From the NCBI GenBank assembly GCA_964639255.1, contig CAZXDP010000027.1:1-33443 (forward strand): a stretch of DNA of 33,443 nucleotides. The letters are read 5' to 3'. Made by a program: the position numbers and the translations under genes. Numbering within the stretch: position 1 is the first letter of the stretch; every line of letters starts with the position of its first letter. The notes beneath the pieces are model-generated. The model was not told the DNA's origin. It saw nothing but the letters and a program-made list of their open reading frames with translations, and did no database searches. Origin of the DNA: NZQO01 sp964639255. Its GTDB lineage: Bacteria > Bacteroidota > Bacteroidia > Flavobacteriales > Flavobacteriaceae. Below, one piece after another: positions 23,170-30,475 of this stretch.

Positions 23170-24309
23170 ATGAAATTCAGCAAGAAAGAAATCTTACAGG
23201 CGTTGGAAACCATTAGCGTGGCGGGTGAAGGGAAAAATATGGTAGAGAGCGGTGCCGTAAAAAACGTGGTAACCTTTGCCGATGAGATTATCGTTGATGT
23301 AACATTGTCCACACCCGCAATGCACATTAAGAAGCGTGCAGAGGAGGATATCAAAAAAGCCGTTCGAGAGCATATTTCGAATGATGCTCAAGTGCAGGTT
23401 AATATCAAGGTAGAGGCGCCGCAAAAGCCAGCGAATCCGAATTTAATAAAAGGTAAACCCATCCCTGGAATTCAGAATATCGTGGCGGTAGCTTCTGGTA
23501 AGGGCGGTGTCGGTAAATCTACCGTTACCGCGAATATGGCCGTAACCCTTTCTAAAATGGGGTTCAAAGTGGGGGTCCTTGACGCCGATATTTACGGTCC
23601 CTCCATACCAATTATGTTCGACGTCGCTATGGAAAAGCCGCTATCGGTGAACATTAACGGCAAGAGCAAAATGAAGCCCATTGAGAATTATGGGGTAAAG
23701 GTACTTTCGATAGGCTTTTTTACCAAACCCAACCAAGCCGTGATTTGGCGTGGCCCTATGGCCGCTAAAGCTCTAAATCAATTAATTTTTGACGCGCACT
23801 GGGGCGAGCTTGATTTCCTATTGATAGACCTGCCCCCTGGTACGGGCGACATACACCTTAGCATTATGCAATCGCTTCCCATAACTGGAGCGGTAGTGGT
23901 AAGCACGCCGCAAAATGTAGCACTGGCAGATGCCAGAAAAGGTGTTGCTATGTTTCAGCAAGAGAGTATTCAAGTGCCGGTACTGGGCGTTATAGAAAAC
24001 ATGGCGTACTTTACACCCGAAGAGTTGCCCGAGAACAAATACTATATCTTTGGAAAGGAAGGGGCTAAAAATCTGGCAGAAGATCTTGAAATTCCTTTCT
24101 TGGGAGAAATACCTTTGGTGCAGAGTATACGTGAGGCAGGAGATGCGGGTCGACCCGCAGCCTTACAAACCGCTACGGCCCAAGAGGAAGCATTTGAGGC
24201 GGTTACCAAAAATGTGGTGGAGCAAACGGTTCGGAGAAATGAGGACCTTCCGCCCACCGAAGCAATTAAAATAACCACTATGGCGGGTTGCAGCGCCGTG
24301 AAGAAATAA
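23170..24309 (+). CDS. Mrp/NBP35 family P-loop ATPase, lacking the CxxC motif
   Basis: A 379-residue Mrp/ApbC-type ATPase, a family of iron-sulfur cluster carriers. An N-terminal MIP18/DUF59 domain (about 1-85) precedes the deviant Walker A loop SGKGGVGKST (109-118) and the LDADIYGPSIP and LLIDLPPGTGDIH motifs. In most bacterial Mrp proteins a CxxC that bridges a 4Fe-4S cluster at the dimer interface follows VxENMxxF. Here that stretch reads NMAYFTPEELPENKYYIFG with no cysteine. The only cysteine in the whole protein is C374, five residues from the end. I recall the same loss in other Bacteroidota. It lies 1 bp upstream of a NifU-C domain gene, which may supply the missing cluster ligands. 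Confidence 0.93.
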   Translation: MKFSKKEILQALETISVAGEGKNMVESGAVKNVVTFADEIIVDVTLSTPAMHIKKRAEEDIKKAVREHISNDAQVQVNIKVEAPQKPANPNLIKGKPIPGIQNIVAVASGKGGVGKSTVTANMAVTLSKMGFKVGVLDADIYGPSIPIMFDVAMEKPLSVNINGKSKMKPIENYGVKVLSIGFFTKPNQAVIWRGPMAAKALNQLIFDAHWGELDFLLIDLPPGTGDIHLSIMQSLPITGAVVVSTPQNVALADARKGVAMFQQESIQVPVLGVIENMAYFTPEELPENKYYIFGKEGAKNLAEDLEIPFLGEIPLVQSIREAGDAGRPAALQTATAQEEAFEAVTKNVVEQTVRRNEDLPPTEAIKITTMAGCSAVKK

Positions 24310-24310
24310 C

Positions 24311-24547
24311 ATGGAACAGGAACTAAAAACAAAGGTAGAGGCGGCATTGGCCGAGATTAGACCCTTTTTGCAAAGTGATGGAGGCGATATCTCGCTCATA
24401 TCTATAGACGAAGGCACACGCGTAACCGTTCGTCTAGAAGGAGCTTGTGTGGGGTGTTCGGTAAACCAGATGACGTTAAAAAGCGGTGTGGAAATGACCA
24501 TCAAGAAGCATGCTCCTCAAATAGAGCACGTCATCAACATTGCATAG
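24311..24547 (+). CDS. NifU C-terminal domain (Nfu-type) iron-sulfur carrier
   Basis: A 78-residue stand-alone NifU-C domain. The cluster-binding pair is C46-V-G-C49 within EGACVGCSVNQMTLKSGVE, the family CxxC that holds a 4Fe-4S cluster across a dimer. The upstream FLQSDGGDISLISID is the other conserved block. Such domains accept a cluster from a scaffold and deliver it to apoproteins. The ATG lies 1 bp after the mrp stop, so the two are surely co-transcribed and probably work together. No A-type or IscU-type domain is fused. Confidence 0.95.
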   Translation: MEQELKTKVEAALAEIRPFLQSDGGDISLISIDEGTRVTVRLEGACVGCSVNQMTLKSGVEMTIKKHAPQIEHVINIA

Positions 24548-24622
24548 AATGACATTTATCATTGCCCATTTTCAAGTGGGGACGTACCTTTTTTTCCTGT
24601 TGTGAGTATTCAAAATTACGCT

Positions 24623-25675
24623 ATGATTAAAACCGATATACTGATAATTGGCGCTGGTCCTACGGGACTTTTTGCCGTTTTTGAAGCTGGACTTTTAAAG
24701 CTGAAATGTCATCTTATCGATGCATTGCCCCAACCCGGTGGACAATGTGCAGAGATATATCCCAAAAAACCTATTTATGACATACCGGCCTATCCTGAAA
24801 TCCTGGCCGGCGATCTAGTGGACAATCTTATGAAACAGATTGCACCTTTCCAGCCCGGTTTCACTTTGGGGGAGCGAGCCGAAACTATTGAAAAACAAGA
24901 CGACGGGACATTTATTGTCACTACCAATAAGGGAACGAAACATCAAGCTTCGGTGGTGGCCATCGCTGGAGGATTGGGCAGTTTTGAACCCAGAAAACCA
25001 CCCATAACGGGACTCTCGCACTTTGAGGACAAAGGGGTTGAGTATTTTATAAAAAATCCCGAAATCTACCGAAACAAGGATATTGTAATTGCAGGAGGTG
25101 GTGATTCTGCACTGGATTGGAGCATCTTTCTCACAGATGTCGCAAATAGCGTAACGCTGGTACATCGCAGAAACGAATTTCGAGGAGCGTTAGATAGCGT
25201 CGAGAAAGTTCAGGAATTGAAAAACCTTGGCAGGATAGAATTGATAACGCCCGCCGAAGTGATCGATGTAAATGGTAATGGCGTCCTCGAAAGTGTTTCG
25301 ATAAAGCGGGGTGCTGATGTTTTCAATAGAGAGTGCGACCATTTTATACCGCTGTTTGGCTTGGCTCCAAAGCTTGGCCCTATCGCAGACTGGGGTCTGG
25401 AGATAGAGAAAAACGCTATAAAGGTCGATAATTCGCTCGATTACCAAACCAACATTCCGGGGATATACGCTATTGGCGATGTAAATACGTATCCCGGTAA
25501 GCTCAAATTAATCCTTTGCGGTTTCCACGAAGCTACCCTAATGTGCCAAAGCGCCTACCAACGGATCCATCCAGATAAAAAATATGTTATGAAATATACT
25601 ACGGTTGGGGGCGTAGAAGGTTTTGATGGTAGTAAGAAAGAGGCACCTAAAGCGGTGGTAAAGGCCATAGATTAA
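24623..25675 (+). CDS. Ferredoxin-NADP reductase type 2 (thioredoxin-reductase-like)
   Basis: A 350-residue FAD enzyme that passes electrons between NADPH and ferredoxin. The FAD loop IIGAGPTGL is at 8-16, the PQPGGQCAEIYPKKPIYDIP block follows and the NADP loop is IVIAGGGDSALDW. The CxxC redox pair of true thioredoxin reductases is missing, as expected for this FNR class. YAIGDVNTYPGKLKLI near residue 290 contacts FAD. ATG 24623 is preferred to the in-frame GTG at 24602 because MIKTDILIIGAGP is where the fold begins. An imperfect -7 box (TACCTTTT, 24585-24592) precedes it. The 2Fe-2S ferredoxin gene follows and is the natural partner. Confidence 0.93.
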   Translation: MIKTDILIIGAGPTGLFAVFEAGLLKLKCHLIDALPQPGGQCAEIYPKKPIYDIPAYPEILAGDLVDNLMKQIAPFQPGFTLGERAETIEKQDDGTFIVTTNKGTKHQASVVAIAGGLGSFEPRKPPITGLSHFEDKGVEYFIKNPEIYRNKDIVIAGGGDSALDWSIFLTDVANSVTLVHRRNEFRGALDSVEKVQELKNLGRIELITPAEVIDVNGNGVLESVSIKRGADVFNRECDHFIPLFGLAPKLGPIADWGLEIEKNAIKVDNSLDYQTNIPGIYAIGDVNTYPGKLKLILCGFHEATLMCQSAYQRIHPDKKYVMKYTTVGGVEGFDGSKKEAPKAVVKAID

Positions 25676-25678
25676 ATC

Positions 25679-25713
25679 AAACCTCACAGGTTTTCAAAAA
25701 ATGTGAGGTTTTT
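25679..25713 (+). terminator. Hairpin with U-tract between FNR and ferredoxin genes
   Basis: AAACCTCAC (25679-25687) and GTGAGGTTT (25703-25711) form a 9-bp perfect stem with a 15-nt loop, and two more T follow. It sits 4 bp after the FNR stop and 10 bp before the ferredoxin ATG, so it could partially end transcription and set the ratio of the two products. An in-frame GTG (25703) lies inside the right arm and is an unlikely start. Confidence 0.65.
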
Positions 25714-25723
25714 AGATGCAAAC

Positions 25724-26053
25724 ATGCAAGACATAAAAATAACTATCATAGACCGCGAAGGTGTTCCGCACGAAGTGGACGCGCCCACCGATATGAACAT
25801 GAACCTAATGGAATTGGTACGGTCGTACGAGCTCGCAGCAGAAGGAACGATTGGCGTGTGCGGCGGGATGGCTATGTGCGCTAGCTGCCAGTGTTATGTC
25901 TTGACAGATCATCAATTACCTGAAATGACACCAGACGAAGATTTAATGTTAGCCGAAGCTTTCTACGTACAAGATAACAGTAGGTTGGGTTGCCAAATTC
26001 CCATTCTTGAGACGATGAATGGTTTGAAAGTGCAATTGGCTCCAGAAAGTTAA
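25724..26053 (+). CDS. 2Fe-2S ferredoxin (adrenodoxin-like)
   Basis: A 109-residue vertebrate/adrenodoxin-type 2Fe-2S ferredoxin. The cluster ligands are C46, C52, C55 and C90 (CGGMAMCASC, then LGCQIP), the usual C-x5-C-x2-C-xn-C pattern; a further cysteine, C57, lies next to the loop. The acidic stretch LPEMTPDEDLMLAEA (65-79) corresponds to the partner-docking helix. It would accept electrons from the reductase encoded just upstream, and the neighbouring Mrp and Nfu genes suggest cluster assembly as a use. ATG 25724 lies just after the intergenic hairpin. The stop overlaps the stop of the convergent metallophosphoesterase by 4 bp. Confidence 0.94.
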   Translation: MQDIKITIIDREGVPHEVDAPTDMNMNLMELVRSYELAAEGTIGVCGGMAMCASCQCYVLTDHQLPEMTPDEDLMLAEAFYVQDNSRLGCQIPILETMNGLKVQLAPES

Positions 26054-26949
26054 CGCTCCTTTCTGTAATCAGCTAGCCGTTGTGGACCTTCCAACAATAC
26101 GCGCTGTACTTTCAGAACGCCTTCTTCAGTAATAGCGACGTGCCATTTTATAAGCGAAATAGCGCCGTTCTCAATTTCCAATCCTGTTATGCTTCTAGGG
26201 TGCACACAACTGCCATCGTTAAAATAGGGTATTTCACCAGGCTCTGGGAATCGAGGTCTGTGGGTGTGCCCCGTAATCGTAAATCGATTATTGTTTTCAA
26301 TAATCCACCTTTTGGTACGTCGTTCCACCTTTATGAGCTCCTTGTAATTTTTCGCCGGACTGGTGGGATCGCCTATACCGAAAATTTGCAGTTGGCGCCA
26401 TAGTATGCGCACCATAAACCGATTGAATTTCCATCCGTGATAGTTCATCCAATCTGCTTGATGGCCGTGCAACATAAAAATTTCCTGACCCGTATCTTGG
26501 TGAACCAATACTAAGCCTTCCCGAAACTCGATATTTGGAAAAAGTGGATCTATTGTGCCCGTTACTTTGTTAAAATAGGAATGAAGGTGCCTCTCCACAT
26601 ATTTTTTGTTTCGGTATACCATATCGTGGTTGCCCAAGAGGCGATATAGCCGGCCTTCAGCATAGAAAAGACGAAGCAGTTTAAAAATATCATGGTGGGC
26701 CTCAAAGATCGACTCAAAGGTTAGGTTTTCCCACAACTCGTCGCCGTCGCCCAGCTCGCAATAGGTAAACCCTTGCGAATAGTAATGTCGCAACGCGTGG
26801 AAATAACTATTCCGGTTATTGGCGAATTCATCTGCAAAACTATTGTCCCCACGGTGGCAATCGCTAAAGATCACAATTTTGCTGGAATCGTCAAAGGGTA
26901 TGCGATTGGCCTTTTTATAGGCATTTGTAATACGTCGTTGCGATGACAT
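26050..26949 (-). CDS. Calcineurin-like metallophosphoesterase
   Basis: A 299-residue cytoplasmic metallophosphoesterase. All five family blocks are present in order: FSDCHRGD (D30, H32), GDGDELWEN (67-75), LGNHDM (N107-H108), HGHQAD (H161, H163) and TGHTHRP (H228, H230). These hold a dinuclear metal centre. The arrangement GDGDELWE and the HGHQADW block recall the LpxH/YbbF-like and Ser/Thr-phosphatase-like groups, but it is not a convincing LpxH; the substrate is open. ATG at 26949; the minus-strand upstream TATCTTTA (26968-26975) is one base off the -7 consensus. It is 37 bp downstream of the DUF3050 gene. Confidence 0.9.
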   Translation of the reverse strand: MSSQRRITNAYKKANRIPFDDSSKIVIFSDCHRGDNSFADEFANNRNSYFHALRHYYSQGFTYCELGDGDELWENLTFESIFEAHHDIFKLLRLFYAEGRLYRLLGNHDMVYRNKKYVERHLHSYFNKVTGTIDPLFPNIEFREGLVLVHQDTGQEIFMLHGHQADWMNYHGWKFNRFMVRILWRQLQIFGIGDPTSPAKNYKELIKVERRTKRWIIENNNRFTITGHTHRPRFPEPGEIPYFNDGSCVHPRSITGLEIENGAISLIKWHVAITEEGVLKVQRVLLEGPQRLADYRKER

Positions 26950-26986
26950 AGCGTTGGGTTAAATACCTAAAGATAGGTCACCCAGC

Positions 26987-27769
26987 TCATTTTACCGCAA
27001 TTTCACTTGTCATAATCTCATTCAAGATTCCATCCCAAAGTTGCTCCCTGACTTGTAGTGCGGCAATTACGGTTTGTTCGGCCTCGCGCCATTTTTTTAG
27101 ATCGGTACCACAAAGGTGTTCTACCATTTTGAGCGCCATAGGCCCGTGCTCATCACCATCCAACTCAATATGCCTGTCAAAATAGTACTTAAAATCGGTA
27201 AGATCCTCTTCAGGAAAATTTTGTTGTATTTTTTGAATGATCTCAGAGAACATCGCGGGAATGAGATCTTCTCGTCCAAAGGTGAAGGCAGCAGCAATCT
27301 TATGCGGTGCTCCATCTGCTATCACCTGAAATGTAAAGGTTAGAAAAGCCTTGACCGATGGAGCTAATTCCCCTTTTTCAATGGCCTCGAATATGGAATC
27401 TGTGGTTGTTGCCATTTGCAGAAATCCTTCCACAGGTGCCAGGTTGGCCTTGGCCTGGTGCATGGCATCTAAGTACATTTCAAAGTGGCTTTGCCTTTTT
27501 CCGTACCGGTTTATATCGGTTTCTTCTGCTAGCACAATTTCGTTGATGAGATAGCGTGTTTCAGGGTCGCCCACCGGCACCCAAGGGGTAGTGGTACAGG
27601 TAAGTGTATTCTGTAAAGTCTTAAGCAGCGACATAAAATCCCAAACGGCAAAGACGTGATGTTCCATAAACAGCTGTAGGTGTGCCGGGGCTTTTATTTC
27701 GTTATAAAGGGGGTGTTGCAACAGGGTTTGGCGATAGGCGCCCACCTTTCGGTTAATTTCTGAAATCAT
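26987..27769 (-). CDS. DUF3050 family protein (haem-oxygenase-like fold)
   Basis: A 260-residue soluble, largely helical protein of the DUF3050 family. Conserved-looking segments include HLQLFMEHHVFAVWDFMSLLK (first half), a NEIVLAEETD stretch and YYFDRHIELDGDEHGP near residue 213. The Glu and His residues in these segments (FMEHH, EETD, HIELDGDEHG) are placed as in the iron-binding haem-oxygenase-like di-iron family, so metal binding is plausible. That is inference. The function is unknown. ATG 27769 is chosen over the in-frame TTG at 27784 because that TTG is part of the -7 promoter box. Confidence 0.85.
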   Translation of the reverse strand: MISEINRKVGAYRQTLLQHPLYNEIKAPAHLQLFMEHHVFAVWDFMSLLKTLQNTLTCTTTPWVPVGDPETRYLINEIVLAEETDINRYGKRQSHFEMYLDAMHQAKANLAPVEGFLQMATTTDSIFEAIEKGELAPSVKAFLTFTFQVIADGAPHKIAAAFTFGREDLIPAMFSEIIQKIQQNFPEEDLTDFKYYFDRHIELDGDEHGPMALKMVEHLCGTDLKKWREAEQTVIAALQVREQLWDGILNEIMTSEIAVK

Positions 27770-27781
27770 AGTTTTTTTGTG

Positions 27782-27789
27782 CAAAAATA
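27782..27789 (-). promoter_or_regulatory. -7 box of the DUF3050 gene
   Basis: Minus-strand TATTTTTG, exact TAnnTTTG, ends 12 nt before the ATG at 27769, giving a leader of well under 12 nt. It overlaps the U-tract of the preceding terminator. Confidence 0.6.
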
Positions 27790-27791
27790 AG

Positions 27792-27821
27792 AAAGGCTTC
27801 CCGTATTTATGGAAAGCCTTT
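27792..27821 (-). terminator. Intrinsic terminator of the acyl-CoA dehydrogenase gene
   Basis: AAAGGCTTCC (27792-27801) pairs with GGAAAGCCTTT (27811-27821), one bulged base, 9-nt loop. Read on the minus strand it is followed by CTTATTTTTG. It ends the operon that begins at rpsP or mntA. Confidence 0.8.
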
Positions 27822-27841
27822 TTAATTAAGTCAGGACACTG

Positions 27842-29020
27842 CTATTTAAAGGCATTATGCCCAGTAATATCCAAACCGGTAATGAGCAAATGAATATCGT
27901 GTGTGCCCTCGTAGGTAATAACGCTCTCAAGGTTCATCATGTGTCGCATAATGCTGTATTCGCCGGTAATGCCCATACCGCCGAGAACCTGTCGTGCCTC
28001 ACGGGCTATTTTTAAGGCCATATCCACATTGTTTCGCTTTGCCATGGAAATCTGTGCCGAGGTGGCACGGTTTTCGTTCTTAAGCTGTCCCAATCGGTAA
28101 GCCAGTAGCTGGGCCTTAGTGATCTCGGTAATCATCTCTGCCAATTTTTTCTGCTGAAGTTGGAAGGCAGCTATGGGTTTTCCAAATTGTACCCGTTCCT
28201 TGGCATACCGAAGGGCGGTATCATAGCAGTCCATCGCGGCACCAATGGCGCCCCAAGCGATACCATACCGGGCAGAATCCAAACAGCCCAGCGGAGCGCC
28301 CAGCCCGCTTTTGTTGGGCAATAAGTTTTCCTTGGGAACTTTTACATCCTGAAAGATAAGCTCGCCCGTAGCAGAAGCGCGCAGCGACCATTTATTGTGT
28401 GTTTCTGGCGTGCTGAAGCCTTCCATACCACGTTCCACGACCAAGCCGTGAATGCGGCCGTCCTCATCTTTTGCCCAGACAACAGCAACATCGCAAAACG
28501 GCGAATTTGAAATCCATAGTTTGGCACCGTTTAGCAGATAGTGGTCGCCCTTGTCCTTAAAATTAGTAACCATACCGCCGGGGTTGCTGCCGTGGTCCGG
28601 TTCGGTCAAACCGAAAGACCCCATCCATTCGCCAGTCGCCAATTTTGGGAGGTATTTTTTGCGCTGTTCTTCGTTGCCGTACTTCCAGATGGGGTACATG
28701 ACCAAAGATGATTGCACCGAAGCCGTAGAGCGAACCCCGCTGTCGCCACGTTCAATCTCTTGCATGATGAGGCCATAACTTATTTGATCCAGCCCAGCAC
28801 CGCCGTACTCTTCGGGAATGTAGGGGCCAAAAGCACCAATCTCGGCCAAGCCGGGAATAATGCTTTTTGGAAACTCAGCTTTTTGGGCTGCCTCCTCGAT
28901 AATGGGCGAAACGTCGCGCTTTACCCAATCGCGTGCCGATTGCCGAATTAGCTTATATTCCTCCGTGAGCAGGTCGTCAATATTGTAGTAATCTGGAGCT
29001 TCAAATAGGTCGGGTTTCAT
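27842..29020 (-). CDS. Acyl-CoA dehydrogenase, glutaryl-CoA-dehydrogenase-like
   Basis: A 392-residue FAD enzyme of the acyl-CoA dehydrogenase family. PEEYGGAGLDQISYG (about 74-88), FGLTEPDHGSNPGGM (substrate/FAD loop), LWISNSPFCDVAVVW and the C-terminal YEGTHDIHLLITGLDITG are visible. The catalytic base is E371 in YEGTHD. The position of this base, the TxPDHGSNPGGM form and the C-terminus match glutaryl-CoA dehydrogenases, which oxidise and decarboxylate glutaryl-CoA to crotonyl-CoA in lysine and tryptophan breakdown. A saccharopine dehydrogenase family gene also lies in this window, 20 kb away. ATG at 29020, 6 bp after hepT. Confidence 0.93.
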   Translation of the reverse strand: MKPDLFEAPDYYNIDDLLTEEYKLIRQSARDWVKRDVSPIIEEAAQKAEFPKSIIPGLAEIGAFGPYIPEEYGGAGLDQISYGLIMQEIERGDSGVRSTASVQSSLVMYPIWKYGNEEQRKKYLPKLATGEWMGSFGLTEPDHGSNPGGMVTNFKDKGDHYLLNGAKLWISNSPFCDVAVVWAKDEDGRIHGLVVERGMEGFSTPETHNKWSLRASATGELIFQDVKVPKENLLPNKSGLGAPLGCLDSARYGIAWGAIGAAMDCYDTALRYAKERVQFGKPIAAFQLQQKKLAEMITEITKAQLLAYRLGQLKNENRATSAQISMAKRNNVDMALKIAREARQVLGGMGITGEYSIMRHMMNLESVITYEGTHDIHLLITGLDITGHNAFK

Positions 29021-29026
29021 AGCTGT

Positions 29027-29365
29027 TTATGCGTTAAGATGTTCTTTGATTTCTTTTTTTAAATCTGGAAGGTATTGCGTAACAATGCTCCAAATGAGGT
29101 CATCTGAAATGATATCGTAATTGTGGATAATGATATTGCGAGTGCCGATAATTTTTCGTGCGTGTGAGAGTTGAAAATCTGGTTGTGTTTTTTTAATTCT
29201 GTTTACGGCCTCGCCGATAATTTCCAAATTTCTCTCAACAGCTCGTTTGGTTTTTTGGTCATTTTTATAATGTTCAGCCATTTTTTCGGCGCCTTCAAAA
29301 TAACTTTCAATTTCTTCTATGGATTGGAGGACGTCGAACAACCAAGCTTTCAGTTTTTCATCCAT
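29027..29365 (-). CDS. hepT: HepT-like HEPN ribonuclease toxin
   Basis: A 112-residue HEPN-domain protein (DUF86/HepT family). The active motif Rx4HxY is complete: R76-N-I-I-I-H81-N-Y83 in GTRNIIIHNYD. In the studied HepT/MntA pairs the Arg and His form the RNase site and the Tyr is the residue that the antitoxin AMPylates. The preceding segment RNLEIIGEAVNRIKK (45-59) is the family's conserved helix. The start overlaps the mntA 3' end by 8 bp, so the pair is translationally coupled, and the acyl-CoA dehydrogenase gene starts 6 bp after its stop. The toxin looks intact. Confidence 0.9.
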   Translation of the reverse strand: MDEKLKAWLFDVLQSIEEIESYFEGAEKMAEHYKNDQKTKRAVERNLEIIGEAVNRIKKTQPDFQLSHARKIIGTRNIIIHNYDIISDDLIWSIVTQYLPDLKKEIKEHLNA

Positions 29366-29657
29366 ACACCCGCATTTTGGTTTTTTCTATCTCTTCTTTC
29401 AAAAAGGGGTTTCGGAGTGCTTTGCGCTCAATTAAATCTATGTTTTTCTTCAAAAGCTCCTCCAGTGAAAACTTGAAATCGAAATAATTGTCGGCGTAGG
29501 TCGATACATCCATTGTTTCAAAATCCACTAAAAAATCAATATCGCTTTTTTCGGAAAAAGTGGGCTGAAGAACAGAACCAAATATAAAAAGTTGAGAAAC
29601 TCGGTGCTTTGCACACAGTTTTTCAATGCTTTTCCTATATTTTTCGATTGGTTTCAT
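29358..29657 (-). CDS. mntA: MntA-like minimal nucleotidyltransferase antitoxin
   Basis: A 99-residue minimal nucleotidyltransferase. The catalytic signature GSx10DxD is exact: G27-S28 followed by D39 and D41 in FIFGSVLQPTFSEKSDIDF. In type VII toxin-antitoxin pairs this enzyme inactivates HepT by adding AMP to a Tyr next to its active His. C-terminal NIDLIERKAL (71-80) is the usual third-acid region. ATG at 29657 has its own -7 box at 29677-29684, so the pair can be expressed independently of the ribosomal-protein transcript upstream. The order mntA then hepT with an 8-bp overlap is the normal one. Confidence 0.9.
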   Translation of the reverse strand: MKPIEKYRKSIEKLCAKHRVSQLFIFGSVLQPTFSEKSDIDFLVDFETMDVSTYADNYFDFKFSLEELLKKNIDLIERKALRNPFLKEEIEKTKMRVYG

Positions 29658-29676
29658 TGAGCCATCGTTCGCAAAA

Positions 29677-29684
29677 CAAAAATA
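29677..29684 (-). promoter_or_regulatory. -7 box of the mntA-hepT pair
   Basis: Minus-strand TATTTTTG matches TAnnTTTG and ends 19 nt before the mntA ATG. It lies in the 47-bp gap after trmN6. Confidence 0.55.
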
Positions 29685-29704
29685 GCAATTGAATGCTGAA
29701 ATGG

Positions 29705-30424
29705 CTACATTTTCAAATAAAAATCCTTTACCAGATTTGTGTAGGCTTGGGTATAATTATGGCGCGAAATTTCGATGACGATATTTTCGTTCTGTATTTC
29801 TTTCTTTTCAAATGAAAATTCCATCATCACCCTTTTTACTTCTGAAGTTGCATTTCCCTTGATATGGCAAAAACGCTGGGGAAACAGATTGACTTCTGAA
29901 GCCAGATGGATAAAATTTTCTTCTTCTTTCTTCGGAAGGATCACTGAAAAGACGCCTTTGTCTGAAAGCAGTGCCGCAACGCAATCGGCCAAATGTCTAA
30001 ACGGAAGTGCATCGGCAAACCGAGCAGTGTCGCGGGATGCATTATTGCTCTTATAACCATCGGCATAGAACGGCGGATTGGAGACGATGAGATCGTATTT
30101 TTCATCCACTTCCGAGGCAAATTCCTCCAACGAGGCTTGGTAGCAGAACAACCGATCTCCCCAAGGCGACGCTTCAAAATTTTCCACGCACTGTTCGTAG
30201 GCGTTCTCCTCGATTTCAATGGCGTCGATAGTTTCGGCCGTGGCGCGCTGGGCCATTTGCAGGGCAATAATTCCAGTACCCGCGCCAATATCTAAAATGG
30301 TTCGGGTGTTAGGCATTATGGTTGTCCAGGCACCCAGTAAAACCCCATCTGTCCCTATCTTCATCGCGCACTTGTCTTGATAAATGGAAAATTGCTTGAA
30401 ATGGAAAGGCTTTGCGTGGGGCAT
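29705..30424 (-). CDS. trmN6: tRNA1(Val) (adenine(37)-N6)-methyltransferase (TrmN6/YfiC-like)
   Basis: A 239-residue SAM-dependent methyltransferase. The SAM loop is LDIGAGTGIIALQMAQR (about 41-57), the acidic end of strand 2 lies in DAIEIEENAYEQC and the catalytic motif of N6-adenine methylases is NPPF at about 115-118 in YDLIVSNPPFYADG. The N-terminal FKQFSIYQDKCAMKIGTDGVLLGAW is typical of YfiC-type enzymes that modify A37 of tRNA-Val. ATG at 30424, 51 bp downstream of rimM on the same strand. Fits the translation-related neighbourhood of rpsP and rimM. Confidence 0.9.
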   Translation of the reverse strand: MPHAKPFHFKQFSIYQDKCAMKIGTDGVLLGAWTTIMPNTRTILDIGAGTGIIALQMAQRATAETIDAIEIEENAYEQCVENFEASPWGDRLFCYQASLEEFASEVDEKYDLIVSNPPFYADGYKSNNASRDTARFADALPFRHLADCVAALLSDKGVFSVILPKKEEENFIHLASEVNLFPQRFCHIKGNATSEVKRVMMEFSFEKKEIQNENIVIEISRHNYTQAYTNLVKDFYLKM

Positions 30425-30475
30425 AATTTCTAGTCAACAGGCTGCAATTGCCTTTATAAGAGAAAGATTAACTGT

